A DNA stretch of 64,000 nucleotides from Sphingorhabdus sp. 109 (GTDB lineage: Bacteria > Pseudomonadota > Alphaproteobacteria > Sphingomonadales > Sphingomonadaceae), in assembly GCF_902506555.1 (NCBI RefSeq), contig NZ_LR732707.1, forward strand, positions 1,827,138-1,891,137. The letters run 5' to 3'. The notes under the pieces are model-generated. The model searched no databases. It was not told the DNA's origin and saw nothing but the letters and a program-made list of their open reading frames with translations. Below are positions 25,148 through 33,307 of the stretch, piece by piece (the stretch's first letter is position 1; each line of letters begins with the position of its first letter). The translations under genes were made by a program, and so were the position numbers.

Positions 25148-27121
25148 TCAGTCGGCTTTGGGTGCACCGGATTTCGCGCCGTCATAAGGGCGCTTGCCGC
25201 GATGCGGTTTCTTGCCGCCACCGCCGAACTTGCCTTTGGCACCGGCTTTGCGATCGCCCTTATAGTCGGACTTTTTCTTGAACCCGTCGCCAAACTCGCG
25301 CTTTGGTCCGCCACCCTCAGAACTGCCTTCACCCTCTGGCTTCCGCTTCTGATATGGCTTGCCGCTACTGGGCTTGTTGCCATATTTCTTGTCGCCGAAC
25401 TTGTTCTTGCCGAACTTCTTGCCGCCAAATTTCTTGCTTGCGTTGCTATAATCACGTTTTCCTGCCGCGTTGTCGCCCCGCCCGCCCTTGCGGTTGCGCT
25501 TGGCTTCGTCGCGCGGTTTTCCCTCGAACTGGGTGATCACGATATCATCGGTATCATCCCCGCCGGTTTCTCTTTTCTCGGCGATGGCGGCGGTGAATTT
25601 ATCCACCACCCGGCGCGGAATTTCGAACAATGTGTCATCGCCATTGATCCGGATCGCGCCAATTTCGTTCTTGGTGATATGGCCGCGACGGCACAGGACC
25701 GGCAACAGCCAGCGAGCGTCCGCGCGCTGGTTGTGGCCGACGTTCATCTTGAACCAGACCGTATCTTCAAATCCCGGACGCGGGCCGCCGGGAGCGGGTT
25801 GTGACTGGGCGCCCCGATCGAGCATCTGCTCCGGCGCCGGCATTTTGGCGCGGTGCGACTGCACCAGCATTGCAGCGATTTCTTCCGGCGTTTTTTCCGC
25901 CATGAGACGCTTGGCCAGTTCCATATCATCATCGTCGATCTCGACCGGCTGCAGCAGGGTCTCGATCAGCCGATCGGCGTCATTCTTGCGAATGTCGGCA
26001 CGCGTTGGCGCATCCTTCCATTCGGCATTGATCTTTGCACCGCGCAGCATCGATTCAACCCGTTTGCGCCGCTGATAGGGCACGATGATAACCGCCGTCC
26101 CCTTTTTGCCGGCACGCCCGGTCCGGCCGGAGCGGTGCTGCAAGGTCTCCGCATCGCGCGGAATTTCGACGTGAATCACCAAGCTCAGGGTGGGAAGATC
26201 CAGTCCGCGCGCCGCGACATCGGTTGCGACACAGACGCGGGCGCGCTTGCTGCGCAGGGCCTGCATCGCCTGGTTGCGTTCGCTCTGCGTATGTTCGCCG
26301 GACAGTGCCACGGCGCTGAAGCCGCGATCGACCAGGCTGGCGTGCAGGCGGCGCACCGCCTCGCGCGTGCCGCAGAACAGCATCGCCGATTCCGCTTCGT
26401 GAAAACGCAGCAGATTAACCACGGCATTTTCCGTGTCGGCCGGCGCGACCGTGATCGCCTGATAGGCAATATCCCCATGACCACGATCTTCGCCGACCGT
26501 GGAAATGCGCAGCGCGTCATTCTGATAGCGTTTGGCCAAAGAGACGATCGACTTCGGCATGGTCGCCGAGAACAGCAGGGTTCTCCGTTCTTCGCTAGTC
26601 GCGTCCAGAATTTCCTCGAGGTCTTCGCGGAAGCCCATGTCGAGCATTTCATCCGCTTCATCGAGCACCACAGCACGCAGTTTCGACAGATCAAGGGCGC
26701 CGCGTTCGAGATGGTCGCGCAGACGGCCCGGTGTGCCGACGATGACATGCGCGCCGCGTCGCAGCGTCCGGCGTTCCTTGGAAGCATCCATACCACCGAC
26801 ACAGGTCGCGATCTGCGCGCCGGCAGGCTGATAGAGCCAGGTCAGTTCCCGGCTCACCTGCAGGGCAAGCTCGCGGGTCGGAGCGATCACCAGCGCCAGC
26901 GGCTCGACCAGAAACGGGAAACGCCCGTTATCGTCGAGCAGTTGCGGTGCCATCGCCAGTCCAAAGGCTACGGTCTTGCCGGAGCCGGTCTGGGCGGACA
27001 CGATCAGGTCGCGGCCATCCGCTTCCGGCTCAAGCACAGCGGCCTGGACCGGTGTCGGTTTTTCATATTCGCGCGTCGTGAGCGCTTCAGCAAGAAGCGG
27101 GGAGATTTTCGAGAAAGGCAT
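25148..27121 (-). CDS. DEAD-box RNA helicase with DbpA-type RNA-binding domain
   Basis: The 657-residue ATP-dependent RNA helicase has the Q motif (PTPVQAAVLEP), Walker A SAQTGSGKT, PTRELALQV, Walker B DEADEMLD, SATMP and HRSGRTGRAGKKG in order across residues 20-340. Residues about 430-500 form a DbpA/CsdA RRM-like domain (VWFKMNVGHNQRADARWLLP, in part), and the last 120 residues are a Lys/Gly-rich tail typical of cold-shock or ribosome-assembly helicases of the DeaD class. An in-frame TTG 7 codons upstream is possible; the ATG at 27121 is preferred. Confidence 0.93.
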   Translation of the reverse strand: MPFSKISPLLAEALTTREYEKPTPVQAAVLEPEADGRDLIVSAQTGSGKTVAFGLAMAPQLLDDNGRFPFLVEPLALVIAPTRELALQVSRELTWLYQPAGAQIATCVGGMDASKERRTLRRGAHVIVGTPGRLRDHLERGALDLSKLRAVVLDEADEMLDMGFREDLEEILDATSEERRTLLFSATMPKSIVSLAKRYQNDALRISTVGEDRGHGDIAYQAITVAPADTENAVVNLLRFHEAESAMLFCGTREAVRRLHASLVDRGFSAVALSGEHTQSERNQAMQALRSKRARVCVATDVAARGLDLPTLSLVIHVEIPRDAETLQHRSGRTGRAGKKGTAVIIVPYQRRKRVESMLRGAKINAEWKDAPTRADIRKNDADRLIETLLQPVEIDDDDMELAKRLMAEKTPEEIAAMLVQSHRAKMPAPEQMLDRGAQSQPAPGGPRPGFEDTVWFKMNVGHNQRADARWLLPVLCRRGHITKNEIGAIRINGDDTLFEIPRRVVDKFTAAIAEKRETGGDDTDDIVITQFEGKPRDEAKRNRKGGRGDNAAGKRDYSNASKKFGGKKFGKNKFGDKKYGNKPSSGKPYQKRKPEGEGSSEGGGPKREFGDGFKKKSDYKGDRKAGAKGKFGGGGKKPHRGKRPYDGAKSGAPKAD

Positions 27122-27220
27122 AATATCTGTATTCCGTGGCAAATGTGAAAGCCGCGCGGAACTGCCAGTCGCCTGCGGTTTATGAAGAATATCTTGTTGT
27201 TAAACGGTCTGCGCTGGGGA

Positions 27221-28405
27221 TCATATTGCCTTGCCGGCAGCATGGCCACTCGCCCAGGCCCACTGAAAATTATAGCCACCGAGCCAGCCGGTGACATCAA
27301 CGGCTTCGCCAATAGCATAAAAACCGGGTACTTGCCTAGCTTCCATATTTTTGGACGAAAGTTCAGCCGTGCTGATGCCGCCGGCCGTGACTTCGGCCTT
27401 GGCAAAACCTTCGGTTCCGTTGGGCATGAACCGCCAGTGCGACAGACGGCGCGCGGCCTCTTCCAGCTTCTTGTCGGTCAGATTGCCCAGTTCGCCTTCC
27501 AGCGCAATCCGCTCGACCAGCGTGTCGGTCAACCGCGCGGACAGATGAGCGTTGATCGCCTTTTTGAGCGAGAGCCGCGGCAAGGATTTCTTCGCCTGGA
27601 CCAGCCAGTCGCCGGGCAGGTCGGGAAGAAAATCGATCTCGACCGATTCGCCATGCTGCCAATAAGAGGATATCTGCAAAATGGCGGGTCCGGACAGCCC
27701 CTTGTGCGTAAACAGGGCCGCCTCGCGAAATGCTGTTTTACCGCTCCGGGCAATTACCGGCGCAGACACGCCCGAGAGCGAGCGGAACAGGGTTTCTTCC
27801 CCGCCCAGGGTCAAGGGCACCAGCGCAGGCCGTGGTTCGACTATTTTCAGGCCGAACTGGCGGGCAAGATCATAAGCGAATCCCGTTGCCCCCATTTTCG
27901 GGATGGATGGTCCGCCGGTCGCAACGACGAGCGCAGGCGCAAAGGCGGTCTCACCACCATACTCAACGCGATAGCGGCCGTCATTACGGCTGACGGTGCT
28001 AATCGCCTTTCCCAGCGACAGACTGACATTGTCGGCCAGGCATTCCGCCAGCAACATGTCCACTATCTGCCGCGCCGAGCCGTCACAGAACAATTGTCCC
28101 AGCGTTTTTTCGTGCCAGTCGATGCCATAACGGTCGACCAAAGCGATAAAATCAGCGGCAGAATAGCGGCTCAGTGCCGATTTGGCGAAATGGCGATTCT
28201 GCGAAAGATAGCGGTCCGGCGCAGTGCCGATATTGGTAAAATTGCAGCGCCCACCACCGGAGATCAGGATCTTCTTGCCCGGTTCGTCGGCATGGTCGAT
28301 CAGCAATATCTTGCGCCCGCGCTGTCCGGCGACGGCCGCGCACATCAACCCGGCGCCGCCGGCACCAAGAATTATCGCATCATAATGGGTCGGGACTTTG
28401 GACAT
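27221..28405 (-). CDS. NAD(P)/FAD-dependent oxidoreductase, HI0933/BaiN family
   Basis: The 394-residue flavoprotein has an N-terminal Rossmann FAD motif GAGGAGLMCA, the family marker GGGRCNFTN (about residues 50-58) and a C-terminal GEAVDVTGWLGGYNFQWAWASG type FAD clamp, seen in pieces. The family includes BaiN, a bile-acid dehydrogenation enzyme, but most members are uncharacterised. No signal peptide is present. It lies 100 bp from the helicase start on the same strand. The substrate is unknown. Confidence 0.9.
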   Translation of the reverse strand: MSKVPTHYDAIILGAGGAGLMCAAVAGQRGRKILLIDHADEPGKKILISGGGRCNFTNIGTAPDRYLSQNRHFAKSALSRYSAADFIALVDRYGIDWHEKTLGQLFCDGSARQIVDMLLAECLADNVSLSLGKAISTVSRNDGRYRVEYGGETAFAPALVVATGGPSIPKMGATGFAYDLARQFGLKIVEPRPALVPLTLGGEETLFRSLSGVSAPVIARSGKTAFREAALFTHKGLSGPAILQISSYWQHGESVEIDFLPDLPGDWLVQAKKSLPRLSLKKAINAHLSARLTDTLVERIALEGELGNLTDKKLEEAARRLSHWRFMPNGTEGFAKAEVTAGGISTAELSSKNMEARQVPGFYAIGEAVDVTGWLGGYNFQWAWASGHAAGKAI

Positions 28406-28722
28406 CGAATGTTCGGAAACTTTCTAAAGCCGGCAATGTTGCGATGGCCGTTTGCGCGGTAATATTGGTTCTCTGCTTCGCAAGGCCCACGCCCGTTGCA
28501 GCAACATGATCAGATTTGAAAAACGGCTTGTTCCGTTGACGATGGCACAAGCGAAGCGGCGGCTGCGCGAGGCCGCATTTAACAGCGATACGTGCCAATG
28601 GCAACGGCTGCAAGGGGCCACCCGTCTTCCCGGACACCTTGCCACCATATTGGTCCCTCGCAACCTTTTGGGGATATCCGCGTTTTCAAAACAAGTGCAA
28701 CCGCAAGCCGATGGAGCCCGAA
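28406..28722. other. Intergenic stretch without a recognised gene
   Basis: About 317 bp between the divergent BaiN-like gene and the small cysteine protein. The six frames give only short peptides with no family resemblance and no tRNA or clear terminator was seen. It must hold the promoters of both neighbours. I see nothing more specific in it. Confidence 0.6.
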
Positions 28723-28962
28723 ATGATCAGCAGCCTCGCCTATGCCATCGTCCTGATGGGATGTTCGGATGACATGTCCATGTGCCGTGAAATGGCGCGG
28801 GACGAGCGCATGTTCGAGACCCTCGGTGAATGCGAGCGAAGGGAAAACACCGCGCTTCGGTCCGATATTGCACTGGAAATGGATTATCCGGTCGTCGCCG
28901 TAAAATGCACGGCCGGGGCCGAGAAATTTGCTCAGAAAGGCGTTTCAGATATTGGCGGATGA
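28723..28962 (+). CDS. Small four-cysteine hypothetical protein
   Basis: The 79-residue product starts at an ATG with GGAG seven bases upstream; the frame is open further upstream but without ribosome-binding site. Cysteines at positions 14, 21, 37 and 62 and many charged residues suggest a small disulfide-bonded or metal-binding protein. The N-terminal SSLAYAIVLMG stretch is weakly hydrophobic and could be a short signal. Its 3' end overlaps the start region of the AI-2E family permease, so the two may be coupled. I do not recognise a named family. Confidence 0.6.
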   Translation: MISSLAYAIVLMGCSDDMSMCREMARDERMFETLGECERRENTALRSDIALEMDYPVVAVKCTAGAEKFAQKGVSDIGG

Positions 28963-30121
28963 CGGAGACCATATCGGCGGGAGGGCTAGCGCATCACCCG
29001 AGTCTTGTCCGCAAATAAGCCGGACAGGCCCGACAAGAAGGCAGCTTTCAACAGCGATTTTTCTTTTGTCCCTCGGTCTGTTTCTCGCGGTGCCGTTCGT
29101 GCTGTCTGCGGGCGCGGTTTTCTTCCGGCCCCTGTTTGCCGCAATGGTCATCATGCTGATGCTGATGCCGCTCACCGGTGCGCTTGCGAAACGGGGCGTG
29201 CCGAACCCGCTTGCCGCCTTTTTTTCCGTCCTCGCCTTTCTGCTTTTCCTCGCGTTTGGATTCATGCTGATCCTGCAGCCCGCCCTGGAGCTGGCGGAAC
29301 GGTTTCCCGATATTACCAATATCGTGCAGGAACGGCTCGTGGACATCCGACAGTTTACCGCGTCGGTTTCGCAGATGGGTACGGAATTCTCTTCCACTAT
29401 CGGTGAATCCGGAGGCCGGGAGGTGGTCCTGGCGAGCCCCACCGTCATGGAAGAAGCCGCTTATGCCACACCCGCCATTCTCCTGGAGCTGCTGCTGGTG
29501 CTGCTGCTGGTCTATTTCATGCTCGAATCCCGCTTGCGGCTGAAACGGATCATCCTGTCCCAGCGGTCGACTCTGGCGTCCAGCCTGAAAGCGGCCCGGG
29601 CCGGCAGAAGTATCACCGGGGACCTGTCCCACTATATCGGCGCGGTTACCTCGATCAATATCACGGTCGGGATCATCGTGGCTTTCGGCGCATGGGCGCT
29701 CGGTATCGAATCGCCCCTGATGTGGGGTGGCCTCGCTGCGATATTGAACTTCATCCCCTATCTCGGGCCGATGCTGATGGCGGTGCTGCTATTTGGTTTC
29801 GGCGCGGCCTCTACCGGCGATCTTGGCGGCGGCTTGGTCCCTACTGCCGCCTATATCGGCTTGCAGGCGATTGAAGCCAATCTGGTCACACCCTCGATCC
29901 TGGGCAAGCGCTTTTCCATGAACCCGGTCGTCATTCTGCTCGCTATCAGCTATTTTACCTGGATATGGGGATTGGCGGGCGCCCTGATCGCGGTGCCTCT
30001 ATTGATCGTGGGTAAGGCGCTGGTCGCCCAGACCGGCAGTCCAAATATCGTCGGTTTCATTCTGGGTGAGCCGTTATTTGCTTCACCGGAAGACATGTCT
30101 GGCGAATCACCTGACCGTTAA
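28928..30121 (+). CDS. AI-2E family (PerM/YdiK-like) transporter
   Basis: The 397-residue polytopic protein has the family layout: two helix pairs near the N terminus (about 38-115), a hydrophilic segment with amphipathic helices (about 120-180), and five to six C-terminal helices with the conserved ILNFIPYLGP and GKRFSMNPVVILLAI segments. The family includes AI-2 exporters and Na+/H+ antiporters; direction and substrate cannot be told. The frame has no ATG at its beginning: TTG at 28928 or 28952 are the only plausible starts, so the true N terminus is uncertain. Confidence 0.82.
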   Translation: MLRKAFQILADDGDHIGGRASASPESCPQISRTGPTRRQLSTAIFLLSLGLFLAVPFVLSAGAVFFRPLFAAMVIMLMLMPLTGALAKRGVPNPLAAFFSVLAFLLFLAFGFMLILQPALELAERFPDITNIVQERLVDIRQFTASVSQMGTEFSSTIGESGGREVVLASPTVMEEAAYATPAILLELLLVLLLVYFMLESRLRLKRIILSQRSTLASSLKAARAGRSITGDLSHYIGAVTSINITVGIIVAFGAWALGIESPLMWGGLAAILNFIPYLGPMLMAVLLFGFGAASTGDLGGGLVPTAAYIGLQAIEANLVTPSILGKRFSMNPVVILLAISYFTWIWGLAGALIAVPLLIVGKALVAQTGSPNIVGFILGEPLFASPEDMSGESPDR

Positions 30122-30219
30122 GGCTGCAGGCAGCCGTTCGGGATGGCCGTCCGCCCGGCGGCGGGTCCCGCCGTCTTATACCCGGCAGCATCGGTGGATT
30201 TTTGGGAGATATAGGAAAA

Positions 30220-30295
30220 TGGTGGAGCCTAGCGGGATCGAACCGCTGACCTCTTCGCTGCCAGCGAAGCGCTCTCCCAGCTGAGCTAAGGCCCC
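30220..30295 (-). tRNA. tRNA-Ala(GGC)
   Basis: The minus strand folds into a 76-nt cloverleaf with encoded CCA. The acceptor stem GGGGCCT pairs with AGGCTCC, the anticodon arm is CTTCG-CTGGCAG-CGAAG with anticodon GGC, and the T arm reads GCGGTTCGATCCCGC. It decodes GCC/GCU alanine codons. Confidence 0.95.
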
Positions 30296-30345
30296 ATCTG
30301 AAGAGCGCCTTTAATCCAGACACTCTCCAACATGCAAATCAAAAA

Positions 30346-30669
30346 TTAGGTTTCGTCGGGTTCGTCGTCACCTTTGCCTTTGCTAACACCCAGATCGTCG
30401 TCGCCACCAAGGTCGACTTCATTGTCCGGGGAAGGCTCGTCATCGTCGATGTTGATGTCCAGATCATCATCGTCAACCGCGTCTTCTTCCTTCTTCACCG
30501 CCTTTTTCGGCGCTTCGAAAGGCATTGGCTGCTTGGATTTCAGAACAGCTTCCGGCACGAAGCTTTCCCCGCATTCAACACAGGTTGCCGGGTCTTCCTT
30601 GCCCAGATCGTAAAAACGAGTTCCACATTTCGGGCATGTGCGTTTCGTGCCCCATTCCGGTTTAACCAT
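30346..30669 (-). CDS. FYDLN acid/TIGR02300 zinc-ribbon protein
   Basis: The 107-residue protein has an N-terminal four-cysteine zinc ribbon (CPKC ... CVEC, residues 12-34) containing FYDLGKEDP, a variant of the FYDLN motif that names the family. A strongly acidic tail follows (about 60-107, with runs of Asp/Glu). The family is restricted to alphaproteobacteria and has no established function; its tail suggests a protein or nucleic-acid interaction role. It sits downstream of nothing on its strand and is divergent from aroA. Confidence 0.88.
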   Translation of the reverse strand: MVKPEWGTKRTCPKCGTRFYDLGKEDPATCVECGESFVPEAVLKSKQPMPFEAPKKAVKKEEDAVDDDDLDINIDDDEPSPDNEVDLGGDDDLGVSKGKGDDEPDET

Positions 30670-30852
30670 GGCTGGTGTCCAAATCCTGTCTAAATCAATT
30701 CGTTGAAAGGTAAGTCTGCTATGCGGCGAGTCAAGTATTGCCTAATTCAGCCGCGAAATCCGGCGCGCCTTGCCATAGCTTTGCAGCGCTGTCAAAAGCC
30801 GTTTGATATTCCTGCACGAATCATACGTGCGTTCCGCTAACAAAGCTCTGAC

Positions 30853-32199
30853 ATGACCAGCAACACTCCCCAGCCAGTTACGTTCAAACCGTCTGGCCCG
30901 CTCACCGGCAAGATTTCCGTCCCCGGCGACAAATCCATTTCCCATCGCGCGCTGATATTGTCGGCGCTCGCCGTCGGCAAAAGCCGGATCACCGGGCTGC
31001 TGGAGGGCGAGGATGTCCTCGCGACAGCCGCCGCCATGCGGGCTATGGGAGCCAGAATCGAGAAGAAAGACGAAGTCTGGACCGTTCATGGCGTCGGCGT
31101 CGGAGGCCTGATCCAGCCGGCCGTAGCACTCGATATGGGCAATAGCGGCACATCGACGCGGTTGCTCATGGGGCTGGTTGCGTCCCACGGCATTTCCGCG
31201 ACCTTTGTCGGTGATGCCAGCCTGTCAAAGCGGCCGATGGGCCGGGTGATCGATCCGCTTTCGGAAATGGGCGCCGACATCCAGGCGCGCGCGACATCGG
31301 ATTATAAGTCCTGTCTGCCGCTGACGGTGCGCGGCATTTGTCCGGCCATTCCCATAGAATATCGCCTGCCGGTTGCCTCTGCACAGGTCAAGTCGGCTAT
31401 TCTGCTGGCTGGCCTCAACACCCCCGGCATCACCCGGATCATCGAGCCTGTGCTTACCCGCGACCATAGCGAGACCATGCTGAAGGGATTCGGTGCGGAC
31501 ATAAATGTAGAAACCGATGCAGAAGGTTGCCGGATCATATCGCTGACGGGCGAAGCAGAATTGAAGCCGCAGAAGATCAAGGTGCCCGGAGATCCGTCCT
31601 CGGCTGCCTTCATGGTGGTAGCGGCGCTGATCATCCCGGGATCGGATATCATCGTGGAAAATGTCGGCATCAATCCAACCCGCGCCGGCCTGTTCGAAGT
31701 ACTGCAGGACATGGGGGGCGACATACGCTTCCGGAAAAAGCGCACCGTGGGCGGCGAACCGGTCGCGGATATCCATGTCAGACACAGCTCGCTCAGCGGT
31801 ATTGATATAGCGGCCGATATCGCGCCCAGCATGATTGATGAGTTCCCCATCCTGTTCATCGCCGCTGCGATGGCCGAAGGCACCACAACTACCCGCGGGC
31901 TGCACGAATTGCGGGTCAAGGAATCCGACCGCCTGTCGCAGATGGCCAAAGGCCTCGAAGCGCTCGGCGTCGAGCTCACCGAAAAGGACGACGGGCTTAT
32001 CATTCACGGCAGTGGCGGCAAACCGCTGGCGGGCGGACGCACCAGACCGGTGATCGAAACCGCGCTGGATCACCGCATTGCCATGAGCTTCGCTGTCGCC
32101 GGCCTGATGACGAAATCCGGGCTGACGATCGACGACATCGCGCCGGTGCAGACGAGTTTCCCGGGCTTTCAGAATCTCATGGCGGAGCTGTCGTCCTGA
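30853..32199 (+). CDS. aroA: 3-phosphoshikimate 1-carboxyvinyltransferase (EPSP synthase)
   Basis: The 448-residue enzyme joins PEP to shikimate-3-phosphate in aromatic amino acid synthesis. The motifs GDKSISHRALI (about residue 27), MGNSGTSTRLLMG (about 95), RDHSETMLKGFG and KESDRLSQMA mark the two-domain inside-out barrel. Near the first motif, the loop NSGTSTRLLMG with Thr rather than the plant-type Pro region suggests a class II-like synthase, which I rate likely but not certain. Its stop overlaps the next ATG by one base, the start of an aroA-membrane protein-cmk-rpsA block. Confidence 0.95.
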   Translation: MTSNTPQPVTFKPSGPLTGKISVPGDKSISHRALILSALAVGKSRITGLLEGEDVLATAAAMRAMGARIEKKDEVWTVHGVGVGGLIQPAVALDMGNSGTSTRLLMGLVASHGISATFVGDASLSKRPMGRVIDPLSEMGADIQARATSDYKSCLPLTVRGICPAIPIEYRLPVASAQVKSAILLAGLNTPGITRIIEPVLTRDHSETMLKGFGADINVETDAEGCRIISLTGEAELKPQKIKVPGDPSSAAFMVVAALIIPGSDIIVENVGINPTRAGLFEVLQDMGGDIRFRKKRTVGGEPVADIHVRHSSLSGIDIAADIAPSMIDEFPILFIAAAMAEGTTTTRGLHELRVKESDRLSQMAKGLEALGVELTEKDDGLIIHGSGGKPLAGGRTRPVIETALDHRIAMSFAVAGLMTKSGLTIDDIAPVQTSFPGFQNLMAELSS

Positions 32200-32459
32200 T
32201 GGTCGACGGACTGACAGCCAATGTGATCGGCATAATGGGCAGTATTCTGGTGGTGTCTGCCTATGCCTATAATGTCTATGCCGATACGGTGAACCCGTTT
32301 GTCTATAATGGCACCAATTTGCTCGGCGCGCTGTTGCTGACCATTTCCCTGCTGGTCCATTTCAATCTGGCATCCTTTCTGCTGGAAATGGTGTGGATCT
32401 CGATTGCGCTGGGCGGCCTGTGGAAGGCCTATCGGAAGCAGGCGAGGCAGGGATCATGA
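32199..32459 (+). CDS. Small membrane protein, CBU_0592-like
   Basis: The 86-residue product has three hydrophobic segments (about 8-25, 38-57, 60-77), with NVIGIMGSILVVSAYAYN and YNGTNLLGALLLTIS conserved as in the CBU_0592 family, whose function is unknown. It is wedged between aroA (one-base overlap) and cmk (ATGA overlap), so its translation is tightly coupled to both. Its placement inside a housekeeping operon is probably fortuitous cotranscription, but the full overlaps mean it cannot be a random ORF. Confidence 0.75.
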   Translation: MVDGLTANVIGIMGSILVVSAYAYNVYADTVNPFVYNGTNLLGALLLTISLLVHFNLASFLLEMVWISIALGGLWKAYRKQARQGS

Positions 32460-33100
32460 TCATCGCGGTCGATGGTCCCACCGCTTCGGGCAAAGGCACG
32501 ATCTCCAAGCAACTGGCGAAATATTTTGCCCTGCCCTTTCTCGACACTGGCCTGCTCTATCGGGCGGTCGGCTGGACGCTCAGGGAACAGGGCGGCAATG
32601 CCGATGATCCTGCCGATGCGTTGGCGGCATGCGCGTTTGACGGTGCCTTGCTCGACAATCCGGGATTGCGCAGCGAAACGGTTGGCGGGCTCGCCAGCCG
32701 GGTGTCCGTTCACCCGGATGTCCGGCGCGCGCTGGACAAGCGGCAGAGGGATTTTGCCTATCAACCGGCCGGAGCGGTTCTCGACGGCCGCGATATCGGA
32801 ACGGTCATCGCCCCCGATGCCGATGTCAAACTGTTCGTGACGGCCTCATCCGAAGCACGCGCCGTACGGCGGTTCGAGGAAATGAAACGGCGCGGCGAAC
32901 CGGCCAATTTCGATGATATTCTTGCCGACATTCTCAAGCGCGATGACCGCGACCAGAACCGCAGCGCAGCGCCGCTCAAGCCTGCGGAAGATGCAGACTT
33001 GCTTGATACCACCAATTTGACTATAGACGCCGCCGTTCAACAGGCGATTGCCTTGGTGAATGCGAGAACAAGCGGCCGGCACGACAAAGATCCGGCATAG
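32456..33100 (+). CDS. cmk: Cytidylate kinase
   Basis: The 214-residue kinase phosphorylates CMP/dCMP. It shows the P-loop GPTASGKGT at residues 8-16, the substrate-binding FLDTGLLYRAVG, and the DGRDIGTVIAPDADVKLFVTA segment of the Cmk family, in part. The ATG at 32456 overlaps the previous stop and matches the family start. cmk directly upstream of rpsA is a widely conserved order. Confidence 0.96.
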   Translation: MIIAVDGPTASGKGTISKQLAKYFALPFLDTGLLYRAVGWTLREQGGNADDPADALAACAFDGALLDNPGLRSETVGGLASRVSVHPDVRRALDKRQRDFAYQPAGAVLDGRDIGTVIAPDADVKLFVTASSEARAVRRFEEMKRRGEPANFDDILADILKRDDRDQNRSAAPLKPAEDADLLDTTNLTIDAAVQQAIALVNARTSGRHDKDPA

Positions 33101-33307
33101 CAGACAAATGATGCGCAAGACGGGCGGTGTAACTAGCGGCCTGACTTTGGCGCAGCTTTTGCTATTTGCACTTGCCCACGCATAAGCCAGTATCGGCAGT
33201 TTTCTGGTGGATGCAGCGGTCGCATGAGGTGGCCGCGGCAATTTTGGTCCAAGACCGGCGGAACCAACCGCCTGGCCAGAAAAATTGACTATCAAGGAAT
33301 AAACCAT

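Noticed and set aside
25853-27148. Plus-strand frame of 431 codons opposite the DEAD-box helicase
   Set aside because: The helicase motifs are complete on the minus strand; the plus frame is a compositional shadow.
33101-33307. Riboswitch or r-protein leader motif before rpsA
   Set aside because: The leader is long enough, but I could not identify a defined conserved fold; left as unannotated leader.
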